A DNA stretch of 49,787 nt from Candidatus Binatia bacterium (GTDB taxonomy: Bacteria; Desulfobacterota; Binatia; UBA1149; JAJCZL01): NCBI GenBank assembly GCA_028278325.1, contig JANQEO010000053.1, positions 1 to 49,787 on the forward strand. Direction: 5' to 3'. Each line of letters opens with the position of its first letter. The stretch's first letter is position 1. Below the pieces are notes generated by a model. The model made no database searches, was not told where the DNA came from, and saw nothing but the letters and a program-made list of their open reading frames with translations. Positions 10,120 to 18,439 of the stretch are shown piece by piece. Made by a program: the position numbers and the translations under genes.

Positions 10120-10851
10120 GTGCGCGTCAAGGCGACAGTCGAGTACAAGGGCGGCGGCTATGCGGGCTGGCAGGTCCAGCCCGGGCTGTCTACGGTACAG
10201 GGCGAACTCGAGCGCGCACTACGTACGGCCACCAAGAGCGAAAGCCGAGTCGAGGGTGCGGGCCGTACCGATGCCGGTGTCCACGCCAGAGCACAGGTGG
10301 CCGCTTTCGACGTTGACGATGGTACCGACCTCTGGCGTTTGACGGCGTCATTGAACGGCTTGGTCGGTCGCGACATCGCCGTTGTATCTTTGGAAAGCGT
10401 CGCCAGGGATTTCGACCCACGTCGTGATGCCAGACGGCGGACCTATGAATACAAGATCGTCTCCGGCAGGCCGCGCTCACCGTTGTTGGACGACTACGCC
10501 TGGCACGTAAGCGCGCCGCTTGACGATGAGGTTCTCGCCGGCCTTGCCGAGACGTTCATCGGTACTCATGATTTCAGCGCGTTTCGCGCTTCCGATTGCG
10601 AAGCGCCGACTACGACGCGCACTGTAGAAGTCAGCCGGTGGAGGCGCTCCGGCGCGAGTCTCGTTTACACGATCGCCGCAAACGCTTTCCTCAAGAACAT
10701 GGTGCGGGTCATCGTGGGTACCATGGTCGAAGTAGCCACCGACAAACTCGATGCCGGCGCGGTTTCGGAGCTGCTGGCTGGCGGTGATCGGGGTGGTGCC
10801 GGGCGTACGGCTCCGGCCAAGGGGCTGACGCTGATCAGCGTTCACTACTGA
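10120..10851 (+). CDS. truA: tRNA pseudouridine(38-40) synthase
   Basis: Isomerises uridines 38-40 in the anticodon arm of many tRNAs. Seen: the catalytic motif GRTDAGVHA with nucleophilic Asp51, the DFDPRRDARRRTYEYKI segment, HDFSAF, and AFLKNMVRVIVGTMVEV near the C-terminus. The GTG start is at 10120; 243 residues is typical. The last seven bases overlap the end of the convergent rarA. Confidence 0.95.
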   Translation: MRVKATVEYKGGGYAGWQVQPGLSTVQGELERALRTATKSESRVEGAGRTDAGVHARAQVAAFDVDDGTDLWRLTASLNGLVGRDIAVVSLESVARDFDPRRDARRRTYEYKIVSGRPRSPLLDDYAWHVSAPLDDEVLAGLAETFIGTHDFSAFRASDCEAPTTTRTVEVSRWRRSGASLVYTIAANAFLKNMVRVIVGTMVEVATDKLDAGAVSELLAGGDRGGAGRTAPAKGLTLISVHY

Positions 10852-12152
10852 TCTTCGTCCTTGTCGGTGGAGAGCTTTCCGCCACCGTCGAAGAATCTCT
10901 TGTCTCCCAGTTCCTCGGGGAGGTAGCGTTGGCCGGCAGCCGCTTCCTCTTTGCCGTGCGGGTAAACGTAGTCACGCCCGTAGCCCAGATCCTTCATCAG
11001 CTTGGTCGGCGCGTTTCGCAGGTGCTTGGGGACCGGCAATGAGCCGCTGCGGCGAACCTCGGCGTGAGCGTCTTCGTAGGCGCTGTAGGAGGCGTTCGAT
11101 TTGCGCGCACGAGCCAGGTAGGCGGCCCCGTGGGCCAGATTTATCCTGGCCTCGGGCAAACCGACGAAGTGCACGGCGTCCTTGACGGCGACGGCCAACG
11201 GGAGGGCTTGGGGGTCGGCAAGGCCGACATCCTCGCTTGCGAAAACCACCATCCGCCTGGCTATGAATAGCGGATCCTCGCCTGCTTCGAGCATGCGTGC
11301 CAGCCAGTACAGGGAAGCATCGACGTCGCTGCCTCGCATGCTCTTTATGAACGCGGAGATGACATTGTAGTGCTCTTCACCTGAAGCGTCGTAGCGCAGG
11401 GCCTTGCTCTGCAGTCCTTCCTCGGCGAGGGCGAGTGTGATCTCGCACTGGCCGGCCGCGATGGTCAGATCCGCAGCCGCTTCCAGGGCGGACAGTGTCA
11501 CGCGCGCGTCGCCGTCAGAGCGCTCCGCGATAAAGCGCTTCGCGTCCGCTTGGATCTTCAGGCCCGAGGCGGCGAGCCCACGCTCGGAGTCGTCGAGGGC
11601 TCGGTCGATGAGCTCTTCGAGGTCCGAGGGCTCCAGGGGGTCGAGGACCACCACCCGGCAGCGCGACAAGAGCGCATTGATGATCTCGAAGGACGGATTC
11701 TCAGTGGTCGCTCCGACCAGTGTAATCAGCCCCGACTCGACGTGAGGCAGGAAGGCGTCTTGCTGGGCTTTGTTGAAGCGGTGGATCTCGTCGACGAACA
11801 GGATGGTGCCACGCCCCTCCGTGTCGCGCCGCTGGCGTGCCTCGGCCACGACTTCACGAACGTCCTTCACGCCGCTCAAGACTGCCGAGAGCATCTCGAA
11901 CTCGACGCCTTCCCTGCGGGTCAAGAGCCTCGCGATCGTCGTCTTGCCGCTGCCCGGCGGCCCCCACATGATGAAGGAGCTGAGCGTGTCTCCTCGAACT
12001 AGCCGCCCGAGGAAGCTATTCTCTTTGAGGACCGAGTGCTGGCCGACGATCTCGTCGACGCTCCTTGGGCGCATGCGCTCGGCCAACGGAACATTGGCAT
12101 GTTTGGAAGCGCCGGAAAAAAGCCCGGGTTGAGTCCGCTCCTGTCGGGGCAT
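10845..12152 (-). CDS. rarA: Replication-associated recombination protein A (MgsA/WRNIP1 family AAA ATPase)
   Basis: Clamp-loader-like AAA+ ATPase acting at stalled replication forks. Seen: MRPRSVDEIVGQHSVL near the N-terminus, Walker A GPPGSGKT at residues 64-71, Walker B DEIH at 121-124 (FVDEIHRFNKAQQDAFLPHVE), the GATTENPSF sensor 1 region, the SRC arginine-finger region, and the C-terminal tetramerisation domain (RMVVFASEDVGLADP, HGAAYLARARKS). 435 residues. It diverges from nadK with only 29 bases between the starts and converges on truA. Confidence 0.95.
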   Translation of the reverse strand: MPRQERTQPGLFSGASKHANVPLAERMRPRSVDEIVGQHSVLKENSFLGRLVRGDTLSSFIMWGPPGSGKTTIARLLTRREGVEFEMLSAVLSGVKDVREVVAEARQRRDTEGRGTILFVDEIHRFNKAQQDAFLPHVESGLITLVGATTENPSFEIINALLSRCRVVVLDPLEPSDLEELIDRALDDSERGLAASGLKIQADAKRFIAERSDGDARVTLSALEAAADLTIAAGQCEITLALAEEGLQSKALRYDASGEEHYNVISAFIKSMRGSDVDASLYWLARMLEAGEDPLFIARRMVVFASEDVGLADPQALPLAVAVKDAVHFVGLPEARINLAHGAAYLARARKSNASYSAYEDAHAEVRRSGSLPVPKHLRNAPTKLMKDLGYGRDYVYPHGKEEAAAGQRYLPEELGDKRFFDGGGKLSTDKDEDQ

Positions 12153-12181
12153 CGCCGCGACACTAGCACAGGAGCCCGCAT

Positions 12182-13081
12182 ATGACCGCCCGCGCCAGAA
12201 GCAAGATCAAATCCATCGGGGTAGTCGTCAAGCCCAACAGCGCCGAGGTGGCCGGGAGGGCCCGGCGTCTGGCCACCTGGCTCGAGAAACGCGACATCAA
12301 GGTCCTGGCTCATTCGGCGTGGGCCGGTGCAAGTACCAAGCGTACCGTGCTGCGTCGCCAGGAGATGATGCGTAGGGCCGACCTCGTCGTGGTGTTGGGG
12401 GGTGACGGTAGCCTGCTCGGTGCGGCACGCTTGTCGGTATCTCCTCCGGTGCCCGTCGTCGGCATCAACCACGGCAGCTTCGGATTTCTCACCGAGTCCG
12501 ACAAAGGCAACCTCTACGCCACCATGGAAAGGATCCTGGCCGGCGACTATCACGTCGACCACCGCTCCCTGCTCGCGGTCACCGTCAGAAGGGGCTCGAA
12601 GACGATAGCGAAGTCCCAGGCTCTCAACGACGCGGTGGTAACCCGAGGTAGCGTTCCGCGGATGCTGACGCTGGAGGCCAGCGTCGATGGAAAGTATCTA
12701 GCCACCTACCAGGGCGACGGCCTGGTGGTGGCGACGCCGACCGGCTCGACCGCTTATTCCTTGTCGGCGGGAGGCCCCATCGTGGACCCGAGCGTATCGG
12801 CGATCCTGGTCACCCCCATCTCTTCTCACACTCTGGCGAGCCGCCCCCTCGTTCTCGACGACAAGGCAAGCGTTTCGGTGATGAACGATCCTAGAAATGA
12901 CGATGCGATCTTGAGCCTCGACGGTCAGGAGAATTTCTCCCTTCAAGGTCACGACGTCGTCGAGATCAGGCGTTCACGAAACCGGGCTGCGATCGTGTGT
13001 TTGTCCGACGACGGCTTCTACGGCGCGCTTCGCCGTAAGATAAACTGGGGAACCAGAGGCCCCGGCCTCAAGAACTCCTAG
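12182..13081 (+). CDS. nadK: NAD kinase
   Basis: ATP-dependent phosphorylation of NAD to NADP. Seen: the GGDGS motif at residues 73-77, the NHGSFGFLTE loop, LNDAVVTRG (the NE/ND motif), and the glycine-rich PTGSTAYSLSAGGPIVDP. 299 residues. ATG at 12182 with CAGGAG upstream. The stop region overlaps the convergent flippase-like gene by 4 bases. Confidence 0.95.
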   Translation: MTARARSKIKSIGVVVKPNSAEVAGRARRLATWLEKRDIKVLAHSAWAGASTKRTVLRRQEMMRRADLVVVLGGDGSLLGAARLSVSPPVPVVGINHGSFGFLTESDKGNLYATMERILAGDYHVDHRSLLAVTVRRGSKTIAKSQALNDAVVTRGSVPRMLTLEASVDGKYLATYQGDGLVVATPTGSTAYSLSAGGPIVDPSVSAILVTPISSHTLASRPLVLDDKASVSVMNDPRNDDAILSLDGQENFSLQGHDVVEIRRSRNRAAIVCLSDDGFYGALRRKINWGTRGPGLKNS

Positions 13082-14085
13082 CCGGCTACGTTTTCCTGAC
13101 GTACCGCCTCTCGCGTGAGAGTGCCGAGCTCTACGTTCGCCAAGGGTAGAGCCACCGCTCCTTGCGCAACCAGCGTGAGAAGTTGGATGGCGTTGAGAAG
13201 CACGCCGTAGGCGAAGGCATCGGCCTTGTCTACCCCGAACAGTCCGAGAGCTACCACGCAGGCAACCTGGAAGACGCCGACCATGCCCGGGGGGTTGGGC
13301 AGGGCCGTGCCGACACCTATCGCAACAAAGATCACGAAGGCCGCCGCTGCCGGCACGTCGAATCCGAAGCCAAGGATCAGCACGTAGCTGGACAGAATCG
13401 GTAAGGACCACAACAGCAGGGAAACCAGGAAGACGAAGCCTACCAGGCGGTGGTCGGGCAGGATCTGAAGGCCGTGGCGCGCCGAGGAGAGCACGTTGAG
13501 GCTCCACGTCCGCGCACCTTCGGGAAGGACGCGGCCCAGCGTGGTGTTGAAGAAGCTTTCCCCGCGCAACCAAAAGCCCACCACCAAGGCGGCCAGAGAG
13601 CAGAACAGCGTGATGCTGAAAACGGAGGCTTTGTTGGCCCATTCGGGTAGGTCGGCGACCAGCAAGGTCACGTGCACGAAGAACACGAGGGAAGCCGAGT
13701 CCATCATCTTCTCGAACACCCAGTTGCCGACGATCGCCGGAATGGGGATGCCCGACTTCCACGACATCAGCACGGGCCTCACGGGTTCGCCGAGGCGGAA
13801 AGGCAGGACGTTGATCATCATGTAGGCGATGGCGACGACCTTCCAGGTCATGCCGAAAGGGAGCTGCTTGATTGGCGACAGCTCGATCTGCCAGCGCCAG
13901 GCCCGCAGGATTTGTATGCCCAGGCTGATGGCTATGAGAGGAACGAGGTAACGGAGGTCGAATCTTGCCAGCGCAGCCGTAAAGTCGTCGAAGTCGACCT
14001 GGCGTGCGGCTATCCAAAGGCAGACCAGGCCGATGGCCGTGCCGATGAAAGCCCGCTTGCCTACGCGCGCCGGCTTGTCGGTCAC
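13078..14085 (-). CDS. Flippase-like membrane protein (LPG-synthase TM region / UPF0104)
   Basis: A 335-residue integral membrane protein with about eight hydrophobic helices. The motifs EPVRPVLM and GIPIPAIVGNWVFEKMMDSASL, and NPPGMVGVFQVACVVAL near the C-terminus, are typical of the lysylphosphatidylglycerol-synthase membrane region (AglD/MprF N-domain) superfamily. Members flip or modify lipids or are uncharacterised; there is no aminoacyl-transferase domain here, so the substrate is unknown. The GTG start overlaps the gpmA stop as GTGA, so it is translated after gpmA. Confidence 0.85.
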   Translation of the reverse strand: MTDKPARVGKRAFIGTAIGLVCLWIAARQVDFDDFTAALARFDLRYLVPLIAISLGIQILRAWRWQIELSPIKQLPFGMTWKVVAIAYMMINVLPFRLGEPVRPVLMSWKSGIPIPAIVGNWVFEKMMDSASLVFFVHVTLLVADLPEWANKASVFSITLFCSLAALVVGFWLRGESFFNTTLGRVLPEGARTWSLNVLSSARHGLQILPDHRLVGFVFLVSLLLWSLPILSSYVLILGFGFDVPAAAAFVIFVAIGVGTALPNPPGMVGVFQVACVVALGLFGVDKADAFAYGVLLNAIQLLTLVAQGAVALPLANVELGTLTREAVRQENVAG

Positions 14086-14705
14086 GGCTCGATGATCTCT
14101 TTGGAGACCACGCTCCCCCCCGAGTCGATTTCATAGATGAGCGGGATGCCCGTGCCGATGTTGAGTTCGAGCACTTCTTCCTTGCTCAGCTTGTCGAGCT
14201 CCATGACGATGGAGCGCAGGCTGTTGCCGTGGGCCGATACGAGGATGGTCTCGCCGCCCGTCAGGTCTTTCATGATGTACTCGTCGAAGTAGGGCAGGGT
14301 GCGTGCTGCCGTGTCCTTGAGGCTTTCGCCTTTGTCGCCGGGCGGCGGGACGTCGTAGCTGCGGCGCCAGATGTGCACCTGCTCGGCTCCGTATTTCTCG
14401 GCCGTCTCGGCCTTGTTCAGACCCTGGAGGTCGCCGTAGTGACGCTCGTTGAGAGCCTGATCGCGCACGATGGGGATGCCCTCCTGGCCAAGTACGCCCA
14501 GGACGATGTCGAGGGTTTCCTGAGCGCGAACCAGGTCCGAGGTGTAGGCCTTGGTGAAGGAGAAGCCGCGCGATTTGAGTGCCTCGCCCGCACGCCGGGC
14601 CTCATCGCGGCCCGCATCCGTGAGCGGCACGTCCGTCCAGCCGGTGAAACGGTTCTCCAGATTCCATTGAGACTGCCCGTGACGAAGAAGAACGAGTGTG
14701 GCCAC
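14082..14705 (-). CDS. gpmA: 2,3-Bisphosphoglycerate-dependent phosphoglycerate mutase
   Basis: Glycolytic/gluconeogenic interconversion of 3- and 2-phosphoglycerate through a phosphohistidine. Seen: LVLLRHGQSQWNLENRFTGW with the catalytic His, NERHYGDLQGLNK, and SAHGNSLR with the second His. The GTG at 14705 is preferred because GGAGG sits about 10 bases before it and it places LVLLRHG at the N-terminus, giving 207 residues; an in-frame ATG at 14762 would add 19 untypical residues. At 207 it is shorter than the about 230-250 of most GpmA. Confidence 0.93.
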   Translation of the reverse strand: MATLVLLRHGQSQWNLENRFTGWTDVPLTDAGRDEARRAGEALKSRGFSFTKAYTSDLVRAQETLDIVLGVLGQEGIPIVRDQALNERHYGDLQGLNKAETAEKYGAEQVHIWRRSYDVPPPGDKGESLKDTAARTLPYFDEYIMKDLTGGETILVSAHGNSLRSIVMELDKLSKEEVLELNIGTGIPLIYEIDSGGSVVSKEIIEP

Positions 14706-14782
14706 TATCCGAATCCCTCCTTGCGGCGCAGGGATAATAGGACCGACCTCGGCAACATCCAAATCGGGCTCGCCCGCCGGTC

Positions 14783-14811
14783 TTGTCCCGAGAGCCGGAA
14801 CACCGTACTAT
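14783..14811 (+). promoter_or_regulatory. Probable promoter for tRNA-Ala
   Basis: TTGTCC (14783-14788), a 17-base spacer and TACTAT (14806-14811), each four of six consensus bases. The predicted start lies about 17 bases before the mature tRNA. Confidence 0.45.
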
Positions 14812-14834
14812 CTGCCGGTTCGTTTTCTTCTCTA

Positions 14835-14910
14835 GGGGCCGTAGCTCAGCTGGGAGAGCGCTTGACTGGCAGTCAAGAGGTCGTGGGTTCGATCCCCATC
14901 GGCTCCACCA
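14835..14910 (+). tRNA. tRNA-Ala (anticodon GGC)
   Basis: A complete 76-base cloverleaf with encoded CCA. Acceptor GGGGCCG pairs with CGGCTCC (one G-T pair). The D arm is GCTC...GAGC. The anticodon stem CTTGA/TCAAG encloses the loop CTGGCAG with anticodon GGC, and the T arm is GTGGG-TTCGATC-CCCAT. It decodes GCC alanine codons, abundant in this GC-rich genome. Confidence 0.97.
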
Positions 14911-14937
14911 TCATCAGTTCAGGCTGCGGGCGTCCGG

Positions 14938-15606
14938 CTACGTCTGTGGTGAGCCCCGCTGGTTCAAGTAGGCGCTGACCAGGCCGGCTACCAGCACGGC
15001 TATGTAGAACTGCCCCGTCACTGAACTCATGTAGGCGATAGCTTGGGCAAGTGGGCGGACCGGTGCCATATCACCGTAGCCGAGCGTCGTCAGTGTCACG
15101 AAGCTGTAGTAGATGAGGCTGATCGCGGAGCCGTCTTCGCCGCTGGTCTCGATTCCGGAGAACGAGTTCGGCAAAGATGTCTCTATCAACATGTTGAGCA
15201 CCCCGAAGCTGATGCCCAAGAGCAGATACACGCACAGTGCTCCAATCAGGCTGTTGGCGCTGATCGCTCGGGTGTTGAACAGGAAGGTCAGTGTGAGACT
15301 CAAGCTCAGGCAGCAGAACGTTAGCGTGCTGCCGAGGCCGACAACAGCGGCGATGGTCGTCGGCTCCAAGTAGTAGGCTATGGTGGCGCCGGCCGTAACG
15401 AGGGCCAGTGCTATGCCCATCAGAAAACTCTTCCTGGACTCGCTCATGCTCCACACGGCTACGATGAGTGTCAACGAAAAGGCTCCCTGAACGACAACGC
15501 CTGACCGCAGAACATCGAACTCCAGAAGAGCCGGGCCTGCCAGGAGTGTTATCAGCAGTCCACCGAGGAGAAACGAAAATCTAGGTTCGCGTGCAACGGT
15601 CAACAT
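14938..15606 (-). CDS. Potassium-channel family membrane protein
   Basis: A 222-residue membrane protein with about six hydrophobic segments and a C-terminal pore module: pore helix IYYSFVTL, selectivity filter TTLGYGD at residues 173-179, then a final helix (QAIAYMSSVTGQFYIAVLVAGLVSAYL). This is the ion_trans_2 two-helix pore. There is no charged S4-like voltage sensor and no RCK/TrkA-N regulatory domain. The ATG at 15606 has a strong AGGAGGAAGT ribosome-binding site. It is divergent from the RND efflux operon. Confidence 0.9.
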   Translation of the reverse strand: MLTVAREPRFSFLLGGLLITLLAGPALLEFDVLRSGVVVQGAFSLTLIVAVWSMSESRKSFLMGIALALVTAGATIAYYLEPTTIAAVVGLGSTLTFCCLSLSLTLTFLFNTRAISANSLIGALCVYLLLGISFGVLNMLIETSLPNSFSGIETSGEDGSAISLIYYSFVTLTTLGYGDMAPVRPLAQAIAYMSSVTGQFYIAVLVAGLVSAYLNQRGSPQT

Positions 15607-15670
15607 GACTTCCTCCTAGTTCGAAGGGCGGGCCTTGCACTGAGAGCGAGCAGGGGACTCTGCCAACGCG

Positions 15671-15699
15671 ATTATACCGATACGGCCCGAGGTAATCAT
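15671..15699 (-). promoter_or_regulatory. Probable promoter for the K+-channel gene
   Basis: On the minus strand, a perfect TATAAT at 15676-15671 with a weak ATGATT (three of six) 17 bases upstream at 15699-15694. It would give a leader of about 58 bases. The rest of the 237-base divergent region (15607-15843) shows no gene and no clear promoter for the efflux operon. Confidence 0.4.
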
Positions 15700-15843
15700 C
15701 CGGGCGGCAACAAGATGCTCCAGCGCCGCTCTTCTTCGGTCACCTTGCTGAGCCGCCGGCGCACAGTCCCGTCTTGCTTGCCGCGCACCAGGGCTCGCGA
15801 TATGTAGGGGCGCTCCCAAGTCCCAAGCCGCGCCGCGCAACCG

Positions 15844-17334
15844 ATGGACAGCCCCGAGCAACAGAGCCCTTCAGGGTATCGACGTGACTTATCGTCTCGA
15901 GCTTGCGGCGCGCTGCTGGCGTTGGCGATAGCCGGCTGCAGCGTAGGTTTCAATTATAGAGCACCCCAACCGGATACGCCCGATCTTTGGCACCAGCAGC
16001 TCACCGAAGGCTTGGGCGAGGGCACGGCTAATCTGCACTCGTGGTGGTACACTTTCGACGATCCCGTACTCACGTCGCTCATCGAGCGCGCGGCGGCTGG
16101 CAACCTGACCCTCCGGGTGGCGGCCGCGCGGGTCGCAGAAGCCCGTGCCAGGGTAGGCCTTGCCAGGGGCGAGCTGTTGCCGGATGTAGACGCGATCGGG
16201 TTCGCTCAACGAGAGCGCGTAAGCGAGGACTTCCCCGCCCCGCCCAGCGGGCGCACCGACAATTTCTACGGAACAGGTTTCGATGCGAGCTGGGAAATCG
16301 ACGTGTGGGGTCGTATTAGGCGCTCCGTCGAATCTGCGTCCGCCGGCTACGATGCTTCGTTGGAAGATTATCGTGACGTTCTCGTCATACTCTTCGCCGA
16401 CGTTGCTTCGACGTACATAGACATCCGCTCTTTGCAGGAACGATTACACTTGGCGACCGAGAACGTCAGGACCCAAAGGGAGACGGTGTCGCTGACTACG
16501 GACCGTAACGAAGCCGGGTTGGTCGGTAAGCTCGACGTTCGACAGGCCGAACTCAACCTTGCCAGTACAGAGTCTTTCATACCGAGCCTTCGTCGGGTTC
16601 TGGCTCAGTCGATTGATCGCCTTGCGGTCTTGCTCGGCGATCCTCCCAGCGCCATGTACGAAGAGTTCGGTACAAAGGCGCCTATTCCCTCCTCTGCGCC
16701 GGCGGTTGCCGTGGCGCTGCCGGCAGAGCTGTTGCGTCAGCGCCCCGACGTCCGGCGCGCTGAGAGAGAGTTGGCTTCTCAATCGGCTCGTATAGGGGTT
16801 GCCACCGCCGATCTGTATCCACGCTTCTCTCTCAGCGGTAGCTTCGCCTTCGAAGGTACCTCGGATATTTTTAACGATGGGAAGCAGGCCTGGAGTTTCG
16901 GCCCTGCATTCCGTTGGAATTTGTTCGACGGTGGGCGGGTAAGGGCGCGCATCAAGATCGAAGACGCACGCACCGATCAGGCGCTGGCTTTCTACGAGCA
17001 AGCTGTGCTTGCGGCGTTCCAGGACCTCGAGGACAGTCTGGTTGCGTACAACGAAGAACGGCGCAGGTATGATGCCCTGGCCCGCTCGGTGGTTGCCGCC
17101 GCCCACTCGGTAGACCTCGTTGATACCCTGTATAGGGCGGGCCTGACGGATTTCCAGAACGTTCTGGATACCCAGCGTTCACTTTTCCTCCAACAAGACA
17201 GTCTGGCCGAGAGCGAAGGTGCCGTGGCCAAGAACCTCATTCGAATATACAGAGCGCTCGGCGGCGGTTGGGCCTATGAGCCTCGTGGGGGGAGTTCCTT
17301 AGATGAAGTTCGTGAAAAGGTCACAGGTGAGTAA
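15844..17334 (+). CDS. RND efflux outer-membrane lipoprotein (OprM/NodT family)
   Basis: Outer-membrane channel of a tripartite efflux pump (TolC superfamily). Seen: a lipoprotein signal ending in LAIAGC with Cys32 as the lipidation site, NYRAPQPDTPDLWHQ after it, and two OEP repeats, the first including NLTLRVAAARVAEARARVGLARGELLPDV and the second LRQRPDVRRAERELASQSARIGVATADLYPRFSLSG. 496 residues is normal. It is the first gene of the operon; its end overlaps the adaptor gene by 32 bases. Confidence 0.94.
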   Translation: MDSPEQQSPSGYRRDLSSRACGALLALAIAGCSVGFNYRAPQPDTPDLWHQQLTEGLGEGTANLHSWWYTFDDPVLTSLIERAAAGNLTLRVAAARVAEARARVGLARGELLPDVDAIGFAQRERVSEDFPAPPSGRTDNFYGTGFDASWEIDVWGRIRRSVESASAGYDASLEDYRDVLVILFADVASTYIDIRSLQERLHLATENVRTQRETVSLTTDRNEAGLVGKLDVRQAELNLASTESFIPSLRRVLAQSIDRLAVLLGDPPSAMYEEFGTKAPIPSSAPAVAVALPAELLRQRPDVRRAERELASQSARIGVATADLYPRFSLSGSFAFEGTSDIFNDGKQAWSFGPAFRWNLFDGGRVRARIKIEDARTDQALAFYEQAVLAAFQDLEDSLVAYNEERRRYDALARSVVAAAHSVDLVDTLYRAGLTDFQNVLDTQRSLFLQQDSLAESEGAVAKNLIRIYRALGGGWAYEPRGGSSLDEVREKVTGE

Positions 17335-18439
17335 CGGCATACGCATGGTTACAGCTGCGTCCCTTGCTGTTCTGCTCGGGTTCTGCGCCGGGTGTGCAGG
17401 AGATCCCGTAGAGAAGCAGCCTGTCGCAAGGCCCGTAAAGATGCTGACACTGGGCCTCGGAGGCGGTGCCGATTCCCGCGAGTATCCCGGCAAGGTCGAG
17501 GCGGCCCAGAACTCGGAGATGGCTTTCGAGGTGGCCGGCAAGATCGTCGAATTTCCCGTCGAAGAAGGACAGCGCGTCGAAAAAGGCGATGTGCTGGTGA
17601 GGCTCGACCCTCGTGACTTCGAGAACGCTGCGGCCGCGGCGCGCGCCGAGATGGAGAGGGCCAAGGCATTTCGCGACCGCATACTGCAGGCGGCCAAGAG
17701 TGATGCCGTATCGAAGCAGGACGTCACCGACGCGGAGGCGCGCTATCAGAAGGCCGTGGCTGATGCAGAGATACGCGGCAAGAGTGTCGCCGATAGTGTC
17801 TTGAACGCGACCTTCTCGGGCATCGTCGCCAAGAAGCTGGTGGAGGATTTCGCCAACGTTCAAGCCAAGCAGCCGGTCCTAATACTGCAAGACGATTCTC
17901 ACTTGGAGATCGAGATCAATTTCCCCGAACAAGACCTCCGCTACGCACGACCCGGCATGTCGGTCGAAGAGCGCTCTAGGAGGATGAACCCCGAGATCAC
18001 CGTCTCGGCGTTTCCCGACCGCCGCTTTGCGGCCGAGCTGAAGTCGTTGTCCACCACAGCCGATCCAGTCACACGCACATTTTCCGCGACGTTCCGCTTC
18101 GAGAATCCAAGCGACATCGTCATTCGGCCCGGAATGACCGCCAAAGTGGTCTTGAGACCTTTACCCGAGGTTCTCGAGGAGGTGGGCGAGGTGGCGGTCT
18201 GGATCCCTGCGAACGCAGTGGTGGCCGATGAGACGGGGCAATCCTACGTCTGGCGGATCGACGGTGACCCGATGAAGGTGGAGCGAACACCCGTAAAGGT
18301 CGGTGAGCTGTCGGGCGCAAATATAGAGGTTTTGTCCGGGCTCTCCCATGGTGAGACCATCGCTACCTCAGGCGTTCATCATCTCAGCCAAGGCATGGAG
18401 GTCCGCCGCTTCGGCGCGGAGCCGTCGCCCGTGCGCTGA
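17303..18439 (+). CDS. RND efflux periplasmic adaptor (membrane fusion protein)
   Basis: The HlyD/AcrA-type adaptor bridging inner-membrane pump and outer-membrane channel. Seen: a signal sequence with a lipobox-like stretch at Cys31 (GFCAGC), the lipoyl half-motifs EVAGKIVEFPVEEGQRVEKGDVLVRLD and SVLNATFSGIVAKKLVEDFANVQ around a short coiled-coil hairpin (RAEMERAKAFRDRILQAA...), then beta-barrel and membrane-proximal domains. 378 residues. It overlaps the previous gene by 32 bases and the next by one (TGATG). Confidence 0.94.
   Translation: MKFVKRSQVSNGIRMVTAASLAVLLGFCAGCAGDPVEKQPVARPVKMLTLGLGGGADSREYPGKVEAAQNSEMAFEVAGKIVEFPVEEGQRVEKGDVLVRLDPRDFENAAAAARAEMERAKAFRDRILQAAKSDAVSKQDVTDAEARYQKAVADAEIRGKSVADSVLNATFSGIVAKKLVEDFANVQAKQPVLILQDDSHLEIEINFPEQDLRYARPGMSVEERSRRMNPEITVSAFPDRRFAAELKSLSTTADPVTRTFSATFRFENPSDIVIRPGMTAKVVLRPLPEVLEEVGEVAVWIPANAVVADETGQSYVWRIDGDPMKVERTPVKVGELSGANIEVLSGLSHGETIATSGVHHLSQGMEVRRFGAEPSPVR

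Noticed and set aside
12974..14134. Long minus-strand frame of 386 codons overlapping the flippase gene
   Set aside because: Arg/Pro/Gly-rich translation with no domain; a shadow of the flippase-like gene and nadK end in high-GC DNA.
15616..15953. Small minus-strand frames between the K+ channel and the efflux operon
   Set aside because: No ribosome-binding sites or protein-like composition, and they overlap the OMF gene start.
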